Notes: generated by a model from the sequence alone, not told the origin. Positions 51,901 through 62,000 are shown, counted from the stretch's first letter. The stretch: DNA of 62,000 nt from Symbiodinium natans (GCA_905221605.1 CAJNDS010000194.1:1-62000); one strand, 5' to 3'. A program made the numbers and translations.

Positions 51901-54900
51901 CCGTTCAGGGTGTCGGTCACCAACCGAATGGCATCTCTAGTGCCACACAGAATCAAATCGTCCACATAGCACAACATGAGGAATCTTTTCCCTCTCACAG
52001 TGCCCTCGAAGACGGAAGGTTCCGTTGGGCATTGCTTCAACCCAACTTTCTTCACAACTGTCGCCAGCTTCAAGTTCCAAGCTTTGGCGGCAACTCTCAA
52101 ACCATTCATGGCTTGATCCAGAATCATAAACACCGGGACATAATAGTCCTTGCAGGCGGAAACATCCTTGGGCAATTGGATAATCGCCTTCGATCCTTTC
52201 GGAAGGGGGGAATGCAAGAATGCAGTGCTAACATCCAAAGTTGCGACATCCATAGCATCTACCGAAGCAATGGCCAAAAGCGTCCGTAACGCTTCTAAAG
52301 AAGGAGTCGTAGCACTCAGTCCTAAAGATGATGCTGTGCTCCCCTTTGCGATGTCTTGCACCACACACCGAGCTCTCACAGCTTCCTTGCCATTCACCAC
52401 CTTTGGGCCTATGACCCATCGGGTTGGGATGATCTTTATCCCATGCTGACGAGCAAACTTCTGAGCCTCGTCTGCTCCAACCACTCTCCCTGCTTTGTGA
52501 GCAGTCATACTCTGCAGCTCAGTTCGCCGGCCTTCCACTGTTTTATCCACATCTAATGGACATCCATCTATCTCAGACAGAACACTCGTGGGTCTTGCCA
52601 GCCAAACTTGGGATCCACACACCTTCATGGACTCCGGGAAAGTGCTATTCTTGTTGAGCAGAATCGAATTGGTCACATGTACCAACTTCGGACTCTCGTC
52701 ACTGCTTACCATTTTAATAGGACCTTGAGGCACATCGAGTCTTGGGTCTAAACAAATACGATTGATCAGCCGGGGAACTCGATTGGACTCATCTGGAACT
52801 GAGTTCACATCTGAAGTTAAACTCTCTAAACGCCGGGGAACTCGACTGGACTCATTTGGAACTGAATCCACATCCATTTGAGGTTTTTCTTCCTCCATTG
52901 GGATCGCTTCATCCTCAGCGGGAGTTTCTCCTTCGAAGTATCCAGGTTCCATTGCCTCATCTGGAATCCCTTGGTAAGGCAAACTTGGATCCTCAAAATC
53001 CTCCATGTCAACATCCACAACTTCTGTCGCAGGTGTTGGGACGCTTTGCCTCTCCTCCAACTTGGGATCTGGTCGACTCTCATAGGTGATCTTCGGGCGT
53101 TTCAGGAGTGAAGGCTCACTTCCAGACTCCATCACCCCCGCATCCTTTGAGCTTCTCTGGTCCATTTTTGGAGTTTCCTCTGTTGGTTCTTTCGATTCCA
53201 ACCGTTGTCGTTGAGCTTTCAACCAATCATCATACCGTTTTCGGCATTCAGCATTGTGGTTGGCTTTTCCTCTTTTTGGACCACACGCAGGACAGTTCGC
53301 TGTGCCACCATGTTCCTTCACCCATGCAGCTGGAGGTCCAACTTTGCTCATGTCTGTGGTCGGTCCATCAGACACTCGGCCCTCAAAGGCCTTGTCCGCT
53401 TCACCTTCAATCCGATCGGGCACACCATCCTCTTTCTCCTTCAGAATCGGGGGAGCCAATGTATCCGATGGATCATGCTCCTTGAGCAAATGTTGACAAT
53501 GCTCCAACCCAATCTTCAACGGAACGATGTGCTTGATGGACTTTGCTCGAAAGTGTTTTGGACAACCATCCACCATGGCACTCACAACATGAGTCAAGCC
53601 ACCAACTTCAGGGTACACATAGGCTGCTTCCACAAACCGGGAGAGCGCCGTGGTTTTCATCGAATCCGGTAGCTCAGCCAGAACTGTAGCACCTATCAAC
53701 GACGATCCACACTCATGGAGGGATCTCTGTAGTACCAACTCCTGGGGTGATTTCTTCCCATCAAAGGCAGCTGCATGGTGATTGTGCATTGCAGCACAGT
53801 AAATCAGACCAAACTCAAACGCTCGAGGACTTCTCTTCAAGTCAAAGCCCTGCGCTCGTAGATCCAACCTCACCGTGCTGAACAACTCCTTGAGTGTTCT
53901 CACTGCCCTTTCCACACCACCAACCGCTTCATGTCCCTGCGGAGGTGCTCTTTGGGTCACAATCCTAATCCCCAGATTGGCTCTCTTGATGAGGGCGCTC
54001 ACCGCTGTCTCGCTGTCTGTCCTCAACAGTACAGCAGACCCTGCAATGTCCAGTCCGAAAGCATTCATCCAATAACGAATCCAGCTGGAGGTATTGTCAG
54101 CATTGGTCCCTACCAACAGACATCCAATCATTCTGGTTGACATTTCAGTCATGACCAGTACTTTCATGTTGGGAGCCGTCGGCTGGTCTTTCGCAAAAGT
54201 ACCAGTTACCAGGTTGATGAAGCAGAAATCTGCTTGCAACGCCACGGGTCGGTCTTGAGCATCCTTGGTCCGACGATGCTGGGTTGTTCCTCTTGTCATC
54301 CGACAATGAGGACATTCGGACGAAAAAGGAATGTGGCCTCGCATCCGATGCAGCTCCATTTCTTCTTGCTTTTTCTTGGTCATTGACTGCACTGACTGCA
54401 TCTGATCAACCTCCATCGGTCGTTGGCCATCATCCACATCCATGGGTCGAACCTCAGTTCTTCCAAAGGTTACTTTCTTTCGCTTTCCAGCATCACCTTG
54501 CAGGTAGATCCAAGGACATCCAGCCCAGGATACTCCATATCCCATGACTCCTTTCTTCTCGTGTCGCAGCGAAATCTCTCTTCGAGTGAACTTCACTTCC
54601 CAACCAGTATTCACCATCTGCTCGGTGCTCAAGATGTTGTGAGCCACATCTGCTACAACTCCAGTCACACACACCGATGTCAAACCAAGATACTGCTTTC
54701 CTTCATACATAGGCAGCAAGGCTCGGATGCGAACTCGCTCGAAGACATTCACCGGGGTATCGTTGGCTGCTGAGTACCTCTCATTAGGTCCCAACGCCTT
54801 CCGATCCAAGATCTGGAACTCATCCAAGTATCTTTTCGCAATCACAGTCACCGATGCTCCTGAGTCAATCAACCACCATTTGCTTGCATCATCCTTTTCC

Positions 54901-56954
54901 ATGCTTTTGACTTGATTCATCGGAGGTTTCATCAAAGACCGAACTGACTTAGATGGCAACATCTGAGATAAATCGGTAGAGATCCGATGCTCCAACTCGG
55001 CAATCCGGACTCTCGTCTCAACTTCCCATGACCAATCTATCTCATCAGTACTCCGGGGAATCCACTCTTTTCTCACTTCATCGAGCAATTCTTCCAGAGG
55101 TTGCAACACAGATTCCACTCGGGCCTCTGACTCAGGTTCATTCCATTCACCTCCAGTTAGCTGGTAGTCACTCGACTCACCCTCTTGGGAGACTTCAGCA
55201 ACTGTCTTCCCCTTTCCTTTGCCTTTTCCTTTGGGCTTTCCCTTTTCGGGCTTCTTCTTGGGATCTCCTTTTGCCTTGGCTTTCGCCTTAGCATTGGGGG
55301 AATTGGGCTTCTTGCCTGAATCTCCCTCCTTATACCAGCAATCGCGGGCATAATGTCCCTTTCCACCACACACATAGCACTCCACATCCTTCTTGTTCTG
55401 GCTTGAAGCTCGTTTGCCAGCACCTTTGCTTGATTCGCGCTTGCCTTTCTGTTCCTTTCCTTTGCCTTTTGGTTTTCCTTCGTTGCCCTTTCCCTCATTG
55501 GGATCTCGAAAAGGTTGAAGCTTCGTGCCAGGGGCTTCTGACCACACCCTTTGTTGCACCTCAAACTTCAGAGCAACTCTTTTCAGATCTTCAAACGATT
55601 CACTATCGCCATGCAACAAGCAATGGCTTCTACACCGATCTGGCAAACTGCGCAGCAAAACCATAACCGAATCCGCTTCTTGGATCTGCAAACCACCAGC
55701 ATGCACATCGGGATCAAGACTATTGAGCAGCTTGGTGTACTTGTTCAACTCATGCTCAATCTTTCGAATGATCTCCGGAATACTGGGTGCTTTCACGGTT
55801 TGATTCACCAGCTGCGACCGAAAGAACAGGCATTCAGCTCGCGACTTCAGGCAAAACTCCTTCGCCAGCAATCTCAAAGCCACAAAACCAGATTGTTGAT
55901 AAGTGCTCTCACTTTCAACATATGTCTGCAAAATCAGAGAACTCTTCTCATGATTTGCAAAAGTCTGTCGCAGGATGTGCATCAGCCTCGTCGACCTCTT
56001 CTGTTGCTCCACAGTAAGTCGATCCTGTTTCAGCCGAGACTCTTCTTGAGTCTTCACCGCATGCATGAGCTCATTGGGAAACACTTCTGAACCCAAACCA
56101 ACCCAACTGGTCAGCTTCTCCATCCAGGTCAAGAATCCAAGAGCTTCAGAGATGCGATCCTTCCAAGACGAAAAGTCAATGGTCGGCAAACTGGGCAACC
56201 ATTTGTCCGATCGAGCAAACACATCCCTTTCCCTTTCTTGCTCCAGAGGTGGAGGTCTCAGTGGGGGACTTGGGCTCGCCATCCGAAAAAGCTGGGTCCC
56301 CTTCGCAGGAGTACCCACTGGCGATGCACCTTGACATCCCGAAGAAGAACTGGGCATGTTCTCAGGAACACCATCCTGAGGTAAGGGGGGATTCACCTGT
56401 TGCTGTTGCTGTGGCTGCTGTTGCTGATGCTGCTGTATCATCCACTGCTGATGCTGCTGCTGTTGCTGCACCATGGACGAAGTCATCGTTTGCATAAACT
56501 GCTGTTGCTGCACAACCAGTTGCTGCATCATGCTTTCCAATTCTCGCACTTGTCTCGTCAACCCTTGCACGTCGGGTGATGTTTGTGATGGTGTCACCAC
56601 AGGTTGAGGAGGTCCAGTGGATAGTCCTGGTGGTAACGAAGGACTTCCTACCGCTTGCTGAGGCAAACCAGGGGGAAACGAAGGGCCTCCCATTGTCTGT
56701 TGGGGTGCTCCAGTAGCTACCCCATGAGGGCTTCTGGCGGGAGTTCGACCTCTGGGCACTGGGCCATACACAGGTTGGCTTCCTTGTGCCAAACCTTGCA
56801 CCCACAGTGGGTTGGGATTTCCCAAACCCGGAAAAGGGTCTACCCTTCGCCTTGTCTCAGCATCCATGATGGGCACAGAGCTTCCACGCTCTCGTCCACC
56901 TCTTGGACTCCTCACATGAGCTCCACTGGTATGTCGTGGGGGTGTATTCAACAT
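48957..56954 (-). CDS. copia Gag-Pol polyprotein with large C-terminal extension
   Basis: One uninterrupted frame of 2,665 codons. Residues 1-500 are Gag with a Gln-rich tract. The zinc knuckle CYVCGGKGHYARDC starts at C526. Protease: D697 in WWLIDSGAS. Integrase: D909 (LQADFCF), D980 (LRTDSE) and E1015 (GGVERAV). Reverse transcriptase: YVDD at 1663-1666. RNase H: D1845 (VYADASW) to about 1980 (IADVLTKCL). About 670 further residues follow, beyond the usual copia end. They hold a four-Cys zinc-like unit (CKVC at 2115-2118, CEKC about 20 residues on), a compact region (DVRGQIGGKAIIWEMA, FVRYLKRKGIIPVLLLGE) and a charged coiled-coil tail (DREFEEAERKRKRIADL). The element looks coding-competent. 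Confidence 0.95.
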   Translation of the reverse strand: MLNTPPRHTSGAHVRSPRGGRERGSSVPIMDAETRRRVDPFPGLGNPNPLWVQGLAQGSQPVYGPVPRGRTPARSPHGVATGAPQQTMGGPSFPPGLPQQAVGSPSLPPGLSTGPPQPVVTPSQTSPDVQGLTRQVRELESMMQQLVVQQQQFMQTMTSSMVQQQQQHQQWMIQQHQQQQPQQQQQVNPPLPQDGVPENMPSSSSGCQGASPVGTPAKGTQLFRMASPSPPLRPPPLEQERERDVFARSDKWLPSLPTIDFSSWKDRISEALGFLTWMEKLTSWVGLGSEVFPNELMHAVKTQEESRLKQDRLTVEQQKRSTRLMHILRQTFANHEKSSLILQTYVESESTYQQSGFVALRLLAKEFCLKSRAECLFFRSQLVNQTVKAPSIPEIIRKIEHELNKYTKLLNSLDPDVHAGGLQIQEADSVMVLLRSLPDRCRSHCLLHGDSESFEDLKRVALKFEVQQRVWSEAPGTKLQPFRDPNEGKGNEGKPKGKGKEQKGKRESSKGAGKRASSQNKKDVECYVCGGKGHYARDCWYKEGDSGKKPNSPNAKAKAKAKGDPKKKPEKGKPKGKGKGKGKTVAEVSQEGESSDYQLTGGEWNEPESEARVESVLQPLEELLDEVRKEWIPRSTDEIDWSWEVETRVRIAELEHRISTDLSQMLPSKSVRSLMKPPMNQVKSMEKDDASKWWLIDSGASVTVIAKRYLDEFQILDRKALGPNERYSAANDTPVNVFERVRIRALLPMYEGKQYLGLTSVCVTGVVADVAHNILSTEQMVNTGWEVKFTRREISLRHEKKGVMGYGVSWAGCPWIYLQGDAGKRKKVTFGRTEVRPMDVDDGQRPMEVDQMQSVQSMTKKKQEEMELHRMRGHIPFSSECPHCRMTRGTTQHRRTKDAQDRPVALQADFCFINLVTGTFAKDQPTAPNMKVLVMTEMSTRMIGCLLVGTNADNTSSWIRYWMNAFGLDIAGSAVLLRTDSETAVSALIKRANLGIRIVTQRAPPQGHEAVGGVERAVRTLKELFSTVRLDLRAQGFDLKRSPRAFEFGLIYCAAMHNHHAAAFDGKKSPQELVLQRSLHECGSSLIGATVLAELPDSMKTTALSRFVEAAYVYPEVGGLTHVVSAMVDGCPKHFRAKSIKHIVPLKIGLEHCQHLLKEHDPSDTLAPPILKEKEDGVPDRIEGEADKAFEGRVSDGPTTDMSKVGPPAAWVKEHGGTANCPACGPKRGKANHNAECRKRYDDWLKAQRQRLESKEPTEETPKMDQRSSKDAGVMESGSEPSLLKRPKITYESRPDPKLEERQSVPTPATEVVDVDMEDFEDPSLPYQGIPDEAMEPGYFEGETPAEDEAIPMEEEKPQMDVDSVPNESSRVPRRLESLTSDVNSVPDESNRVPRLINRICLDPRLDVPQGPIKMVSSDESPKLVHVTNSILLNKNSTFPESMKVCGSQVWLARPTSVLSEIDGCPLDVDKTVEGRRTELQSMTAHKAGRVVGADEAQKFARQHGIKIIPTRWVIGPKVVNGKEAVRARCVVQDIAKGSTASSLGLSATTPSLEALRTLLAIASVDAMDVATLDVSTAFLHSPLPKGSKAIIQLPKDVSACKDYYVPVFMILDQAMNGLRVAAKAWNLKLATVVKKVGLKQCPTEPSVFEGTVRGKRFLMLCYVDDLILCGTRDAIRLVTDTLNGELKIKETGRITSTGGKITFLGREIERQGSHLRMRVPPAYLDALFETEFCKDLKVVTAPPDIVKTVEKGRASGSDPELSDTAAARYRAVLGRIAWWGQSRPDLSRWMSILSQGQSKPTACFEQALRQVIRFLKGQYHAWQYFGPDGNVPDSGPAQLEVYADASWAPQASLGRRSVSGIAIFYRGCLIKGISRVQGCVSLSSCEAELRAILTAVQESEGLATLIGQLAESDVTIRLHTDSSSARAVLLNRGLSRRVRHLDIAVCYLQERIQEAQTLKVIWCPTAGMIADVLTKCLSQVTFCQHQQAMGIYPGEDVQQVWRICGIRPRVGVQAYQCAEATGCSVEQVGSLKSVKKCGEVFENFHLRSPETLREDSSPEVQEMDLWSTRKSFGSSTTEASPSLEPVPLVKDRKMAAEDSRKGEQGAEMKSPFWCKVCKWLFRSEHAAGLSWDESGKPKCEKCKQTVTVSGTDASHAFHLREAEKERRAAGKRGDKGESRGSGQAAPKPKAMPKVIERMVDVFPELADPEPPKWFGDVSWSICRRGTPVDELELKDVIGTLSDKDMLRYQSSYEKLVKPIQEVCELQEKPTKIFGILDVRGQIGGKAIIWEMAVNEGGLYMEVPPGTCGLAMLSFVRYLKRKGIIPVLLLGEHQDLGVLRMVDLLCMLPILGAERIMEDEAESSYYPPWVLRWKRSAKEGSLVFKELVERVRVISMLSCDTLRIHEPELRERPVPKWSFVAYSHYRSVMESVAGFLEDLEKKKEEITDTQRAASWKKVVASETRSGVVWICKCKWHLPTDYVVRFNLTLPADMWQQAFGIMGENVGKLEKEEKDLKRILKAAAEQQDREFEEAERKRKRIADLSAAEEEAAKRAKLEGEAVRSPVSVVPSELDAAAIAQIAERVKASFSVADLELMLEEKKRKVGDQPTERPAETPAEPSRSSQDVVMETRTAELAEMKEAAKERRAKLMESTGAGEKKGEEDEE

Positions 56955-57357
56955 AGTTCCTGAACTCAGGCTCCAGCCTGCAGTCTCTCCACAACGTCTT
57001 CTGGCGAAAATTCTCTCACCAACACCAGATGGTCCAGGCTCCTGAAGAACCTTAGTTCTACTCTACCAAGCACCGTATTCCTCCAAGATCGGTCACAACC
57101 AATCCAGTTCCAGACAAACCACCTTGCCCGGGCTCCAAAGTGCCTCAACAGCCGCTGAACCAACTGCTTCCAAGCCTGATGAGTCCGGATCCGCCTCCTC
57201 ACAGGGTAGGCTTCCCGGTACTCACTTACACGGTCCGAGTACAAGAGATTCCGGTCCACTGGCAGTCTGGGCTCCAAACCCAAACTTGCCTCCAGGCACT
57301 CACAGAGTCCTGACAGACAACCAAGGACCATACACGGGCTCGTACCACAAGGCACAA

Positions 57358-57369
57358 GCTCCGCTACCA
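57358..57369 (-). promoter_or_regulatory. primer-binding site (initiator Met tRNA type)
   Basis: Minus strand TGGTAGCGGAGC two bases after the 5' LTR, identical to the site of the other copia family at 33,005-33,016. Confidence 0.85.
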
Positions 57370-57371
57370 CG

Positions 57372-57740
57372 TGAAAACGAAGGTCCCTCTGGTACCTTTC
57401 CCTTGAAAGCACGAACCCTGACCTCTCACACAAGTGCGGACAGCTCTCTCTTTTTCACAGTCAGAGCCACTTGAGCCAAAAGTCACGAAGTACACAAACT
57501 AAACGAATTCTCTCTTGTAAGCTTAAACTCAGCTTCAGAACGAAGTTCCTACACACTGCACACTCACTTTAAATAGCGTATTGGGCAAAAACACACTCGT
57601 ATGATTTCCTTGGAAATCAACGAGGCATAAACCATCGAGGATGGGATCACACGGATTCCCAATCACTCCGAAGCAAAACAAACCCATACAAGCTGATCCA
57701 AAACATGACAAAAACATCAATGATCAGCCACAATCTTCCA
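57372..57740 (-). repeat. 5' LTR of the full-length copia element
   Basis: Aligned end to end with 47,848-48,219. It should contain the promoter of the element, but no TATA box could be singled out. Confidence 0.9.
57470..57481 (-). other. spliced-leader-like 12-mer in 5' LTR
   Basis: Minus strand TTTTGGCTCAAG at the position equivalent to the other LTRs. Confidence 0.5.
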
Positions 57741-59686
57741 CCACCGTCCTGCATGGTGCGAAGCACTCTCCGTGGCAATTTTTTAAATTTTCCAAAAGCA
57801 AGTTTCAGCACTTTTCAAGGTTTTTGGAGTTAATTTTCATTGTTTGCAGGCGTCGCTGGGTTGTTCTTCAGCTCTCTGCAGTGGTCTTTGCCGGAATTTA
57901 CCCAGACAGAATTTCTGAAAGCTGCATATTTTCAGAAATTTGGATCTTTGTTTAAGATAGCATGTAGATGATTTGTTTTTAAACCAACCATTCCACAAGA
58001 ATGCATTCTAGATTTTTTGGACGCCGCGCGCGTTTCTTGCGCGTTTGTGGTAGCCTTGGGCTGGCGACTGCTGCGGCGTAGGAACCTCGACTGCAGTAGC
58101 AACTACCACGTTGGAACTGTCACCACCCGCGGGCACAGGGCTGTTTCCGGGAGAGTCCACATCAATCGCAGTTTCGGAGGCAGTCTTACCCGTACGAACA
58201 AGTAGGAGGTGAAGACCACGGGAGGCTCGCAGTATGCCGGCCTTGTGTTCGAAATCCGGGTCAGCGTTGAGCCGATCCCCGCTTGGGCGGCATCCGAATG
58301 CTGGTGTCTCCATCTCCTTCCCTCACCGGCTGGAAGGGGACACAAGACACAGCATTGGCCAGGACGAAGCCGCACGTTTGCAGACTAAACAATGGTGCCC
58401 GAGTTGGAGGTGAAAGGGGACCCCCCCATCCTTCTTGCTGAAGTGTGCGGTAAAAAACCTCCCGCTTATCTCCCCAGGTGGCCTTCAAAGCCCACGCTTG
58501 ATGCAGCCACGGCCATCCATGCTCCACAAGCTGGCTTGTGTGATATTCAGCGCATTCAATTCAAAAAGAAAAAACTTAAAAAAAAAAAACAAAAACAAAA
58601 AAAACTTTGGCTGTGTTTTTCAGCTGTCTGGCTTGACACATGCAAGGCAACACCAAATGACAGATTGAAGATGCTCTGTTAAGCATTATTTTTGTAATTT
58701 CAAACATAAAAAACTTTAAAACTAGAAAAACACTGGTTTCAAAGTGCCTTGGTTAAAGCAGATTGATTTTAAAATTTCCAAAAATGAAAAAACTTAAAAC
58801 AGGAAACACTGGTTTTCAAGGCAGTGTAAATACTGTTTTGCAATACCTTGGTTGGTTTAGAAACAAAATCGCTTAAGCACAATGTTCAAGAAACATTGTC
58901 AACGCAATGATCTGAAAAACAAAATGAAATACTAACTTTTCAACAAAGCCAACCGGCTTGGTTTGGATCAAAATTTTAAGTCTTACAAATTTTCGAAAAA
59001 AATTGTGCCATGGCGAGCGGTGGGGTGCACCATGGCTCCAGCCTCGGGCCGCGAGGGGCTCCATTGCGGCAGCTGTCAGCCCGCCTCCGCCAGCTAGACG
59101 GGACGTTTCCCGAACCCCTTGCGACACCCCAACGCGGGAGAGAGGACCACCGACGAAGGAGCCTGCAACGAAAGAGCCTGCGGTTGTGCCGGCCGCGAGT
59201 CCTATTGCTCTGATGCTTGTGTGACGACTCCCGCTCAGTGAAGTTGATCACAGGATCGGAGGGGGTAGCGCCGCCTCGTGTCCACCCCGTGGTGGCGGCA
59301 ACATTAGGGACCCGCCGCCTGGCGTACGACGTCCACCCAGCCCCCGGACACGGCCCACGCACACAGCATCTCTGTGCCCGCTGTCCAAGCTCGCAAGGAA
59401 AGTCGGCCTCTCGCTTTGGACAAAGACGGCTCTCAGCAGCTGGAACCACCAAAAGCCAAGCCTCGAGGGCCTAGCGAGCCCAGCGGCACCCGCGATTCCA
59501 GCGCTCCAGCCTGCGCACCCAATGCAGAGCAACACAGTCTCGGTCTGTGATCTCATGTGGCGCGCACTTGCAGCGGGACATCACTTTGGTAAGAATGTCA
59601 AACCTCGGCCCTACATGAACCTGCGTGATTCTGCAACACCTCACAATACACTGCCAGCAGCTTCGGGCATATAGGGCCTGAGGTGT
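57741..59686. other. no confident gene
   Basis: AT-rich in part (58,560-58,960, with A runs and repeated aaaacttaaaac or ggtttcaaag-like phrases). GC-rich short frames at 58,976-59,556 on both strands show no recognisable domain. Confidence 0.5.
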
Positions 59687-60670
59687 TTGAACGGCATACC
59701 GAACCAGCTGCAAGACTCGGATATGCTGATCGGAATCGCTGACACGCTACTGCATCTGCCTGAAACGTTTCCGGCGCCGTATTTGAAGGTTTATGACCCT
59801 ATCATCACGCAGTGCCTTAGATTGTCGGGGGCATTGCAGCATTTCGACCTTGCTGAAATGTTGGATTGCCCGGTCCCGCAGCTGGACAAAGCAAGGCTTT
59901 CGGAGTCCCTGGTGGGGTATGGCTTTCTCACCACAGCGCAGTGCATCGCGGATCTTTTCTCTGCGGTGTCGGACTTGCCGAGTCTCATCAATGCCAGTTT
60001 TCCTGCAATGCTCAGCTACGCTGACCCAGATTATTGGCTGGGTGCACTGCTCGCATTCGAGTCCCACCAAAAAGGTCCCCTGGAGCGTACGGCAGGGCCG
60101 CCCATTGTTATTTTTTCCTGAATCTGACAATAAAATCACTAACCTGCAGATCAATGTGCCGCCTGCAGCCATGGTGGCCTTCTTGGCTGGCCGCGCTTAT
60201 CGGTGTCCCACGTGCCCTCCTCCCAAATATGTGATGGACGCGCACAGTGGACTGCCACAAGTCACTGACCAAGCCTCCCAAGAAGCCTTGCAGGCATGGG
60301 CCGCAGCTGCTAAGCACACGGACGTGGAAACGGCCAGGCTTGCCCAGCCCAGCCTGAATACGTTCCTAGGCATCACGCTGCAGGGCACACAGACACTTGG
60401 GCAAAGGCACTGTTAAGAATGTAGGCCGGGCCTCCCCTCTGCCCATTTCCTTGACGCCATCCGGCTTGCTCTTGCGGCCTCGGTGGCCAACCAAAACATT
60501 GAACATTTTTGGTCAGTTTTCAACTTGGAATGGCCTGACACTTCTCACAGAATGGCTGTTTTTCTACGGCGAGTTGCCCCTAGAGTGCTTGCTCCTCGCC
60601 CTGTGCTGCGCCTGTGGAAGCGAACACTGCAGCAACCTCGCCGAAGGTCGTCAGCATCTCTTCCGAAACT
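59687..60670 (+). pseudogene. degraded copy of an unidentified repeated gene (copy 2)
   Basis: The plus strand gives LPETFPAPYLKVYDP, a stretch around LSGALQHFDLAEML, IADLFSAVSDLPSLI and a further 40 residues to 60,121. After a frame change in a six-T run it continues FPESDNKITNLQINVPPAA up to a TAA at 60,414. The same frame then reads LDAIRLALAASVANQ and NIEHFWSVFNLEWPD, followed by another frame change near 60,570. All segments match the minus-strand locus at 2.07-2.93 kb. The family is unknown. At least three lesions make this copy non-coding. Confidence 0.65.
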
Positions 60671-61309
60671 AACGAAGGCTCTTCCTGCCCGATGGATGAC
60701 ATGTCAGACGCGGAGGACGAATCCGAGGCACAGGTGAATGATTGGCGCTTCTCGGAGCTGCGAACCACTGACCTTGCAGCTTGGATGTCTCCGCCCCTTT
60801 CCGGCTGCCAGTCATCTTTGATGCGCATTGGAAAGGGATCAGCACCACACCCACCAAGCATGGCCCCCAACGTCTCCAAAATGCGTGGTATGACGCAGCC
60901 ACTGCTCATTGGGCTGCCATTAAGGGGCTCATGCGAGCCCAAACATCCAACCAAGCAGCGACTCAACAGCTTCTGGTTTAGGATGTATTGTCATGGCACC
61001 CCCAAGGACCCTGATCCTTCGGCCCTGCGTGCTGCAGTTACCTCCTTCCCCTTTCAGTATAAGGACGAAGGTGTTGTGCAGTACAGGCAAATCCAGAAAG
61101 CTGTCCGGGTGATGTGGCTTGCGGCCCAAACCTCAATGACAAGATACATGCGTATCCCCATTCCGGACGGCATCCCTGAGTGGGGGGTTGATGAGCAAGA
61201 GCTGCCTCCAATGCAGGTCATGCCCAGCCGTACCGCAGGAAAGCGTTCCCATACCACCTCAGCTGGCCATCGCTCCCGGCGTCCGGACTGGGATGGCTCC
61301 TGGCAATAG
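60614..61309 (+). CDS. doubtful frame, possible continuation of the repeated gene
   Basis: The frame has 231 codons. Its first 60 residues (acidic, DDMSDAEDESEAQ) look like a natural linker, but at 60,781-60,981 a different frame reads more protein-like (FDAHWKGISTTPTK, then NAWYDAATAHWAAI). The segment is therefore probably another frame-shifted part of the preceding pseudogene or of a neighbour. No domain is recognised. Confidence 0.2.
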   Translation: MEANTAATSPKVVSISSETNEGSSCPMDDMSDAEDESEAQVNDWRFSELRTTDLAAWMSPPLSGCQSSLMRIGKGSAPHPPSMAPNVSKMRGMTQPLLIGLPLRGSCEPKHPTKQRLNSFWFRMYCHGTPKDPDPSALRAAVTSFPFQYKDEGVVQYRQIQKAVRVMWLAAQTSMTRYMRIPIPDGIPEWGVDEQELPPMQVMPSRTAGKRSHTTSAGHRSRRPDWDGSWQ

Positions 61310-62000
61310 ACAGCAAACTGTCATCTGAGGGCTCCCACTGACGCCATGCGAATGCACCATTGAGTCCCTTCATGGCATGCTGCCTAGCGTGATGTGAGCC
61401 CTCACATCTCCTCGCCGATACATGCCGCAAGACTACCTAGGGATATTCTTGGTTTGGCAACCCTCTCGTGGTCTATGCCACGGATTGGATCGTGCTTGTC
61501 TTTTGTGTGCTTACAGCTTGCAGCTGTGAACACCCTTCTGGGTCGGCCCCGCGGTGTGCCTGTGGGAACGGGGGGCCTTTCTTTCGTGGTTGCTCCACTG
61601 GCCATCTGCCACGGACTACCCTGGACCGGTCCTGCCTGGATGTTCCAGCTTTGTCATCGGTAAAACGGCCAATCTTCCTTTCCTCTGCCCCCTCTAGGTG
61701 GGCAGGTTGCCCGCTTCTATGTGCTACGATCGTGTGTGAACCCCTCGGACTTGAGTGTTGACCATCTCTCGTCTGGACGGTGACACCCCCTTGTCGTACA
61801 ACGGCGTCATGCCAATGGGAGAGACCAGCTAGGGGATGCTGCTTCTGGGCTGTGGACACTTCTACGCGGAGATCAGGTTTCCACTTCCCTGGCAATGTGC
61901 CATCGAGCACCTGTGGACAACCTGGCCTTCACGAGAGCCATTCTCGCCTGTGCTTGGGTTGCTGCGGGGTTCCCTGCCTGCTTGGGTGTATATCTCTGCT
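61310..62000. other. no confident gene
   Basis: Short frames only, both strands. No repeat or RNA gene seen. Confidence 0.5.

Larger units (their letters stand above)
47848..57740 (-). mobile_element. full-length Ty1/copia LTR retrotransposon
   Basis: About 9.9 kb. Its LTRs (372 and 369 bp) differ at fewer than about ten places by eye, so it is older than the element in the virus but still young. The minus strand carries 5' LTR, primer site, an untranslated leader of about 0.4 kb, a single long gag-pol frame, about 0.74 kb of 3' sequence, a G run as polypurine tract and the 3' LTR. A perfect target duplication directly next to TG/CA ends was not found; accgtc occurs near both outer ends (47,841 and 57,743). 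Confidence 0.95.

Noticed and set aside
47841-57748. accgtc as a target duplication of the 9.9-kb copia element
   Set aside because: It is not directly next to TG/CA ends on either side, so it remains unproven.

Overview
The window reads as nuclear DNA of a dinoflagellate or similar alga. The evidence is long gene-poor stretches, small exon-like segments with AG acceptors, three Ty1/copia-type LTR elements or remnants, many tandem repeats, and the 3' part of the dinoflagellate spliced leader inside an LTR family. No rRNA, tRNA or CRISPR array was recognised. Organism assignment is inference.

The centrepiece is an integrated polinton-like DNA virus at 23,400-46,216. It is a GC-rich, tightly packed block of about 14.2 kb once an inserted retrotransposon is discounted. 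In order it carries: a replication protein (HNH nuclease, polymerase-B-like palm, PIF1-type helicase); a possible ssDNA-binding protein on the opposite strand; a cytosine-5 DNA methyltransferase; an A32-type packaging ATPase; a penton-like minor capsid protein; an AT-hook protein; two unassigned proteins; a double-jelly-roll major capsid protein; a 1,041-residue fibre ending in a peptidase-S74 chaperone domain; and a retroviral-type integrase. The capsid genes and integrase are open. The replication gene is split by a retrotransposon, the methyltransferase has a frameshift, the ATPase has one in-frame TGA, and the fibre has two compensating frameshifts, so the provirus is decaying. A fragment of a related ATPase at 3.05 kb shows that another such virus also left DNA here.

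The retrotransposon in the viral replication gene (24,724-33,317, minus strand) has two 300-bp LTRs that look identical, a 5-bp target duplication and an initiator-Met-tRNA-type primer site, so it is young. A second copia element (47,848-57,740, minus) has one intact 2,665-residue gag-pol reading frame with an unusual C-terminal extension of about 670 residues. A truncated, broken relative (8,028-11,703, minus) keeps the same extension.

Left of the virus (about 15.5-20.1 kb, minus) is a probable multi-exon host gene: a signal-like first exon, coiled-coil exons, and a long last exon encoding an RHS/Crinkler-type NTPase joined to a restriction-nuclease-like domain. Two inward-facing tandem arrays (21.4-22.4 kb) lie just before the virus. 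A 220-bp inverted repeat pair (14.4 and 47.1 kb) brackets this whole central region. At the window ends, 2.0-2.9 kb (minus) and 59.7-60.7 kb (plus) hold two degraded copies of one unidentified gene.
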